DNA of 34,902 nucleotides from Kitasatospora phosalacinea (lineage in GTDB: Bacteria; Actinomycetota; Actinomycetes; Streptomycetales; Streptomycetaceae). Both the position numbers and the translations under genes were made by a program. Shown here piece by piece: positions 32,945-34,902 of this stretch (position 1 is the first letter of the stretch; the number at the start of each line of letters is the position of its first letter). The stretch spans positions 1 to 34,902 of the forward strand of contig NZ_JNWZ01000073.1 in NCBI RefSeq assembly GCF_000716545.1, in the 5' to 3' direction. The notes beneath the pieces were generated by a model. That model was not told where the DNA came from. It worked only from the letters and a program-made list of their open reading frames with translations, and did not search any database.

Positions 32945-34093
32945 GTGCACGACATCGCCGCCCAGTTGCACACCTGGCACGCCGCCGGACGCCCCTACGC
33001 CGTGGCCACCGTGGTCGGCGTCTCCGGCTCCGCCCCGCGCGACCCGGGGGCGGCGCTGGCCGTCGACGCGGACGGCGAGGCGGTCGGCTCGGTCTCCGGC
33101 GGCTGCGTGGAGGGCGCCGTGTACGAGCTGTGCCGGGAGGCGCTGCGCACCGGCACGCCCGTCCTGGAACGCTTCGGCTACAGCGACGAGGACGCCTTCG
33201 CCGTCGGCCTGACCTGCGGCGGACTGCTCGACGTCTTCGTCCAGCCGGTCGTCCCCGGCGCCGCCCCGGGCCTGGACGCGGCGGTCGCCTTCGTCGCCTC
33301 CGGCACACCCGTCGCGGTGGCCCGGGTCGTCGACGGTCCGCCCGCCCTGCTCGGCGGCGCCCTCGCCGTCACCGCCGACGCCCACCACGGCACCCTCGCC
33401 TCCTTCCGCCTGGAGCGCGCCGCCGTCGCCGAGGCCCGCGCGATGCTCTCCGCCGGGCGCACCGGCCGGCTCGTCCTCGGCCTGGACGGGCGGCCCTGCG
33501 ACCCGGACGGGGAGGGCACCGTCACCGTCTTCGTCGAGGCGTACGTGCCGCCGCCGCGGATGCTCGTCTTCGGGGCGATCGACTTCGCCTCGGCGGTGGT
33601 GCGGATCGGCAAGTTCCTCGGCTACCGCGTCACCGTCTGCGACGCCCGGCCGGTCTTCGCCACCGAGCGCCGCTTCCCCGAGGCGGACGAACTCGTCGTC
33701 GACTGGCCGCACCGCTACCTCGACACCCAGTTGGACCGGCTCGACGGCCGCAGCGTGCTGTGCGTCCTCACCCACGACGCCAAGTTCGACGTCCCGCTGC
33801 TGGAGCGCGCCCTGCGCCTGCCGGTCGGCTACGTCGGCGCGATGGGCTCCCGCCGCACCCACCTGGACCGCGACGCCCGGCTGCGCGAGGCCGGCCTCAC
33901 CGAGGCCGAACGCGCCCGCCTGCACTCCCCCATCGGCCTCGACCTCGGCGCCCGCACCCCCGAGGAGACCGCCGTCTCCATCGCCGCCGAACTCGTCGCC
34001 CTGGCCCGCGGCGGCTCCTGCCTCCCGCTCTCCGCCACCGGCGGCCCGATCCACCACGATCCCGCCGCCCGGCCGTCCCCGCGGGCGGCCTAG
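32945..34093 (+). CDS. XdhC/CoxI-family molybdenum hydroxylase maturation protein
   Basis: A 382-residue protein of the XdhC family, which binds the molybdenum cofactor, helps to add the terminal sulfur, and delivers it to xanthine dehydrogenase. The N-terminal domain has VVGVSGSAPRDPGAALAVD and GSVSGGCVEGAVYE (about residues 25-60) and the Cys in LTCGGLLDVFVQP. The C-terminal part is a Rossmann fold, MLVFGAIDFASAVVR with CDARPVFA, and ends with GYVGAMGSRRTH and SPIGLDLGARTPEETAVSIAAEL. The Rossmann glycine run is altered (GAIDFA). GTG 32945 is supported by GAGGAG 7 nt upstream; GTG 32930 overlaps that site. It completes the purine oxidation cluster. Confidence 0.92.
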   Translation: MHDIAAQLHTWHAAGRPYAVATVVGVSGSAPRDPGAALAVDADGEAVGSVSGGCVEGAVYELCREALRTGTPVLERFGYSDEDAFAVGLTCGGLLDVFVQPVVPGAAPGLDAAVAFVASGTPVAVARVVDGPPALLGGALAVTADAHHGTLASFRLERAAVAEARAMLSAGRTGRLVLGLDGRPCDPDGEGTVTVFVEAYVPPPRMLVFGAIDFASAVVRIGKFLGYRVTVCDARPVFATERRFPEADELVVDWPHRYLDTQLDRLDGRSVLCVLTHDAKFDVPLLERALRLPVGYVGAMGSRRTHLDRDARLREAGLTEAERARLHSPIGLDLGARTPEETAVSIAAELVALARGGSCLPLSATGGPIHHDPAARPSPRAA

Positions 34094-34273
34094 CACCGCC
34101 GGGTGATCCACGTCACACCGGGCGCGGAACCGGCCCGCCCGCCCGGGGTGCGGCTCCGTCGGCGCCGCCATTGACGTGCACACACAGTCGACCCACCGAC
34201 CGGAGCGCCAGATTCCGGTCGTGCCGTTGCCCCCGTCATGTTCGAATCCCCTGCGACGGGCATTCCACCTGGC

Positions 34274-34279
34274 TAGCCT
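34274..34279 (+). promoter_or_regulatory. -10 box for the lectin gene
   Basis: TAGCCT fits TANNNT and would start a transcript near 34286, giving a leader of about 47 nt with a GGGGA ribosome site. A clear -35 box is not seen. The rest of 34094-34332 shows no gene. Confidence 0.4.
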
Positions 34280-34332
34280 GATCCCCGCTCAACCCGGAAA
34301 ACCAAGGCAACCGAGTGACGGCAGGGGAAGAC

Positions 34333-34785
34333 ATGAACAGGACCACCCGCAGGATCGCCAAGGCGCTCGTCGCCGGCTCGATGGCCGCGGTGTCCCTCCT
34401 CGCCCTGGCGGGGAGCGCCTCGGCGGGCGGTACGACGGGGCTCGAACGCGGCCAGGCCCTCGTCGCCCCCAACGAGATCCTGAAGTTCGACGCGAACCGC
34501 CACCTGATCTACGTGATCGACGTGCAGGCGGACGGCAACGTCGTCGAGTACCGCTGGGACTACGTCAACCACACCCGGACCAGGGCCTGCTGGTCGACCG
34601 GCACCTGGTGGGCGGGCGACGTCCTCGCGACCTACCAGGACGACGGCAACTTCGTGGTGTACCAGCGCTACGGCTACCGGCCGATCTGGGCGTCGAACAC
34701 CGTGGGCCTGCCGGGCACCTCCGTCAGCATCAACGACCAGGGCGTGGTGTACGTCGGCCTCAAGGCGATCTCCGGCCCCTGCTGA
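34333..34785 (+). CDS. Secreted bulb-type (GNA-like) mannose-binding lectin domain protein
   Basis: A 150-residue exported protein. Residues 1-31 form a signal peptide (basic NRTTRRIAK, hydrophobic core, cleavage after SASA). The mature part, about 119 residues, is one bulb-type lectin domain. Two copies of the mannose-binding motif QxDxNxVxY are intact: Q65, D67, N69, V71, Y73 (VQADGNVVEY) and Q102, D104, N106, V108, Y110 (YQDDGNFVVY). A third at 133-141 (INDQGVVYV) is degenerate. C87 and C150 could form a disulfide. Related bacterial proteins include the two-domain LlpA bacteriocins, but this single-domain form could equally bind glycans of fungi, plants or the cell's own surface. ATG 34333 with an upstream GGGGA is preferred over GTG 34315. 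It stands alone. Confidence 0.85.
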   Translation: MNRTTRRIAKALVAGSMAAVSLLALAGSASAGGTTGLERGQALVAPNEILKFDANRHLIYVIDVQADGNVVEYRWDYVNHTRTRACWSTGTWWAGDVLATYQDDGNFVVYQRYGYRPIWASNTVGLPGTSVSINDQGVVYVGLKAISGPC

Positions 34786-34902
34786 CCTCCGGCCGGACGG
34801 GGGGAGCGGTTCCCGCGCAGCCCCGGCGGAGCCTCCCGCGCGCGGCGGGCGGCGTCGGCCGCTCCCTCCCGCCCCGGCCCTCACACCACCCCCGCCCCCA
34901 GC
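34786..34902 (+). other. Window end, no gene seen
   Basis: This last 117 bp is C/G-rich and contains no gene or convincing hairpin that I can support. Confidence 0.4.

Noticed and set aside
34235..34265. tRNA-like T-loop word GTTCGAATCCC
   Set aside because: The flanking bases do not form a 5-bp T stem, and no acceptor stem, D arm or anticodon arm can be built around it.
31348..34265. 11-bp word GACGGGCATTC shared by the purine permease and lectin upstream regions, and partly by the matA region
   Set aside because: Identical words of this length are expected many times by chance in a 35-kb GC-rich sequence, and the positions relative to the starts differ.

Overview
The window is very GC-rich, uses GTG and TTG starts freely, has third-codon-position G/C in nearly every gene, and carries Streptomyces-type promoters and matA/matB homologues. 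It looks like chromosomal DNA of a Streptomycetaceae actinomycete (Streptomyces, Kitasatospora or a close relative). I see no insertion sequence, phage gene, CRISPR array, rRNA or tRNA. The family names come from motif recognition, not from a database search.

Left part (1-6.7 kb): a MaoC-type hydratase, a metallo-beta-lactamase-fold enzyme that closely resembles vertebrate NAPE-PLD, a TesB acyl-CoA thioesterase with a KstR-like operator just before its start, a KstR-like TetR regulator behind three 24-bp repeats, and a BCCT osmolyte transporter whose -10 box and start codon lie inside a perfect 10-bp-arm inverted repeat. A tiny membrane protein and a divergent cold-shock protein follow.

Middle (6.7-14.4 kb): an orphan DUF2398/TIGR02678 protein (the family I recall as the JetB part of type II Wadjet) is divergent from a two-gene operon of an alkylglycerol-monooxygenase-like hydroxylase and a YhhN/lysoplasmalogenase, a possible ether-lipid cleavage module. 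Next, on the minus strand, come a secreted membrane-anchored protein and a padR-ATPase-permease operon joined by ATGA overlaps.

14.4-21.2 kb: a small frameshifted gene, exodeoxyribonuclease III, a secreted gamma-glutamyltransferase, a ROK sugar kinase, a membrane-anchored esterase, and a GH16-like lipoprotein.

21.2-25.6 kb: the matA-matB-acyltransferase operon. It is expected to make an extracellular poly-N-acetylglucosamine-like polymer; polymerase and deacetylase are fused in MatB.

25.6-34.1 kb: a purine catabolism region. A PucR regulator is divergent from a three-subunit xanthine dehydrogenase (FAD, 2Fe-2S and molybdopterin subunits, overlapping by 4 bases each), followed by an AzgA-type purine permease and an XdhC-type maturation factor. 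The window ends with a small secreted bulb-type (GNA-like) lectin with two intact mannose-binding motifs.

Several genes (AGMO-like, BCCT, TetR, padR) appear to be leaderless: a -10 box lies 6-7 nt before the start and there is no Shine-Dalgarno sequence.
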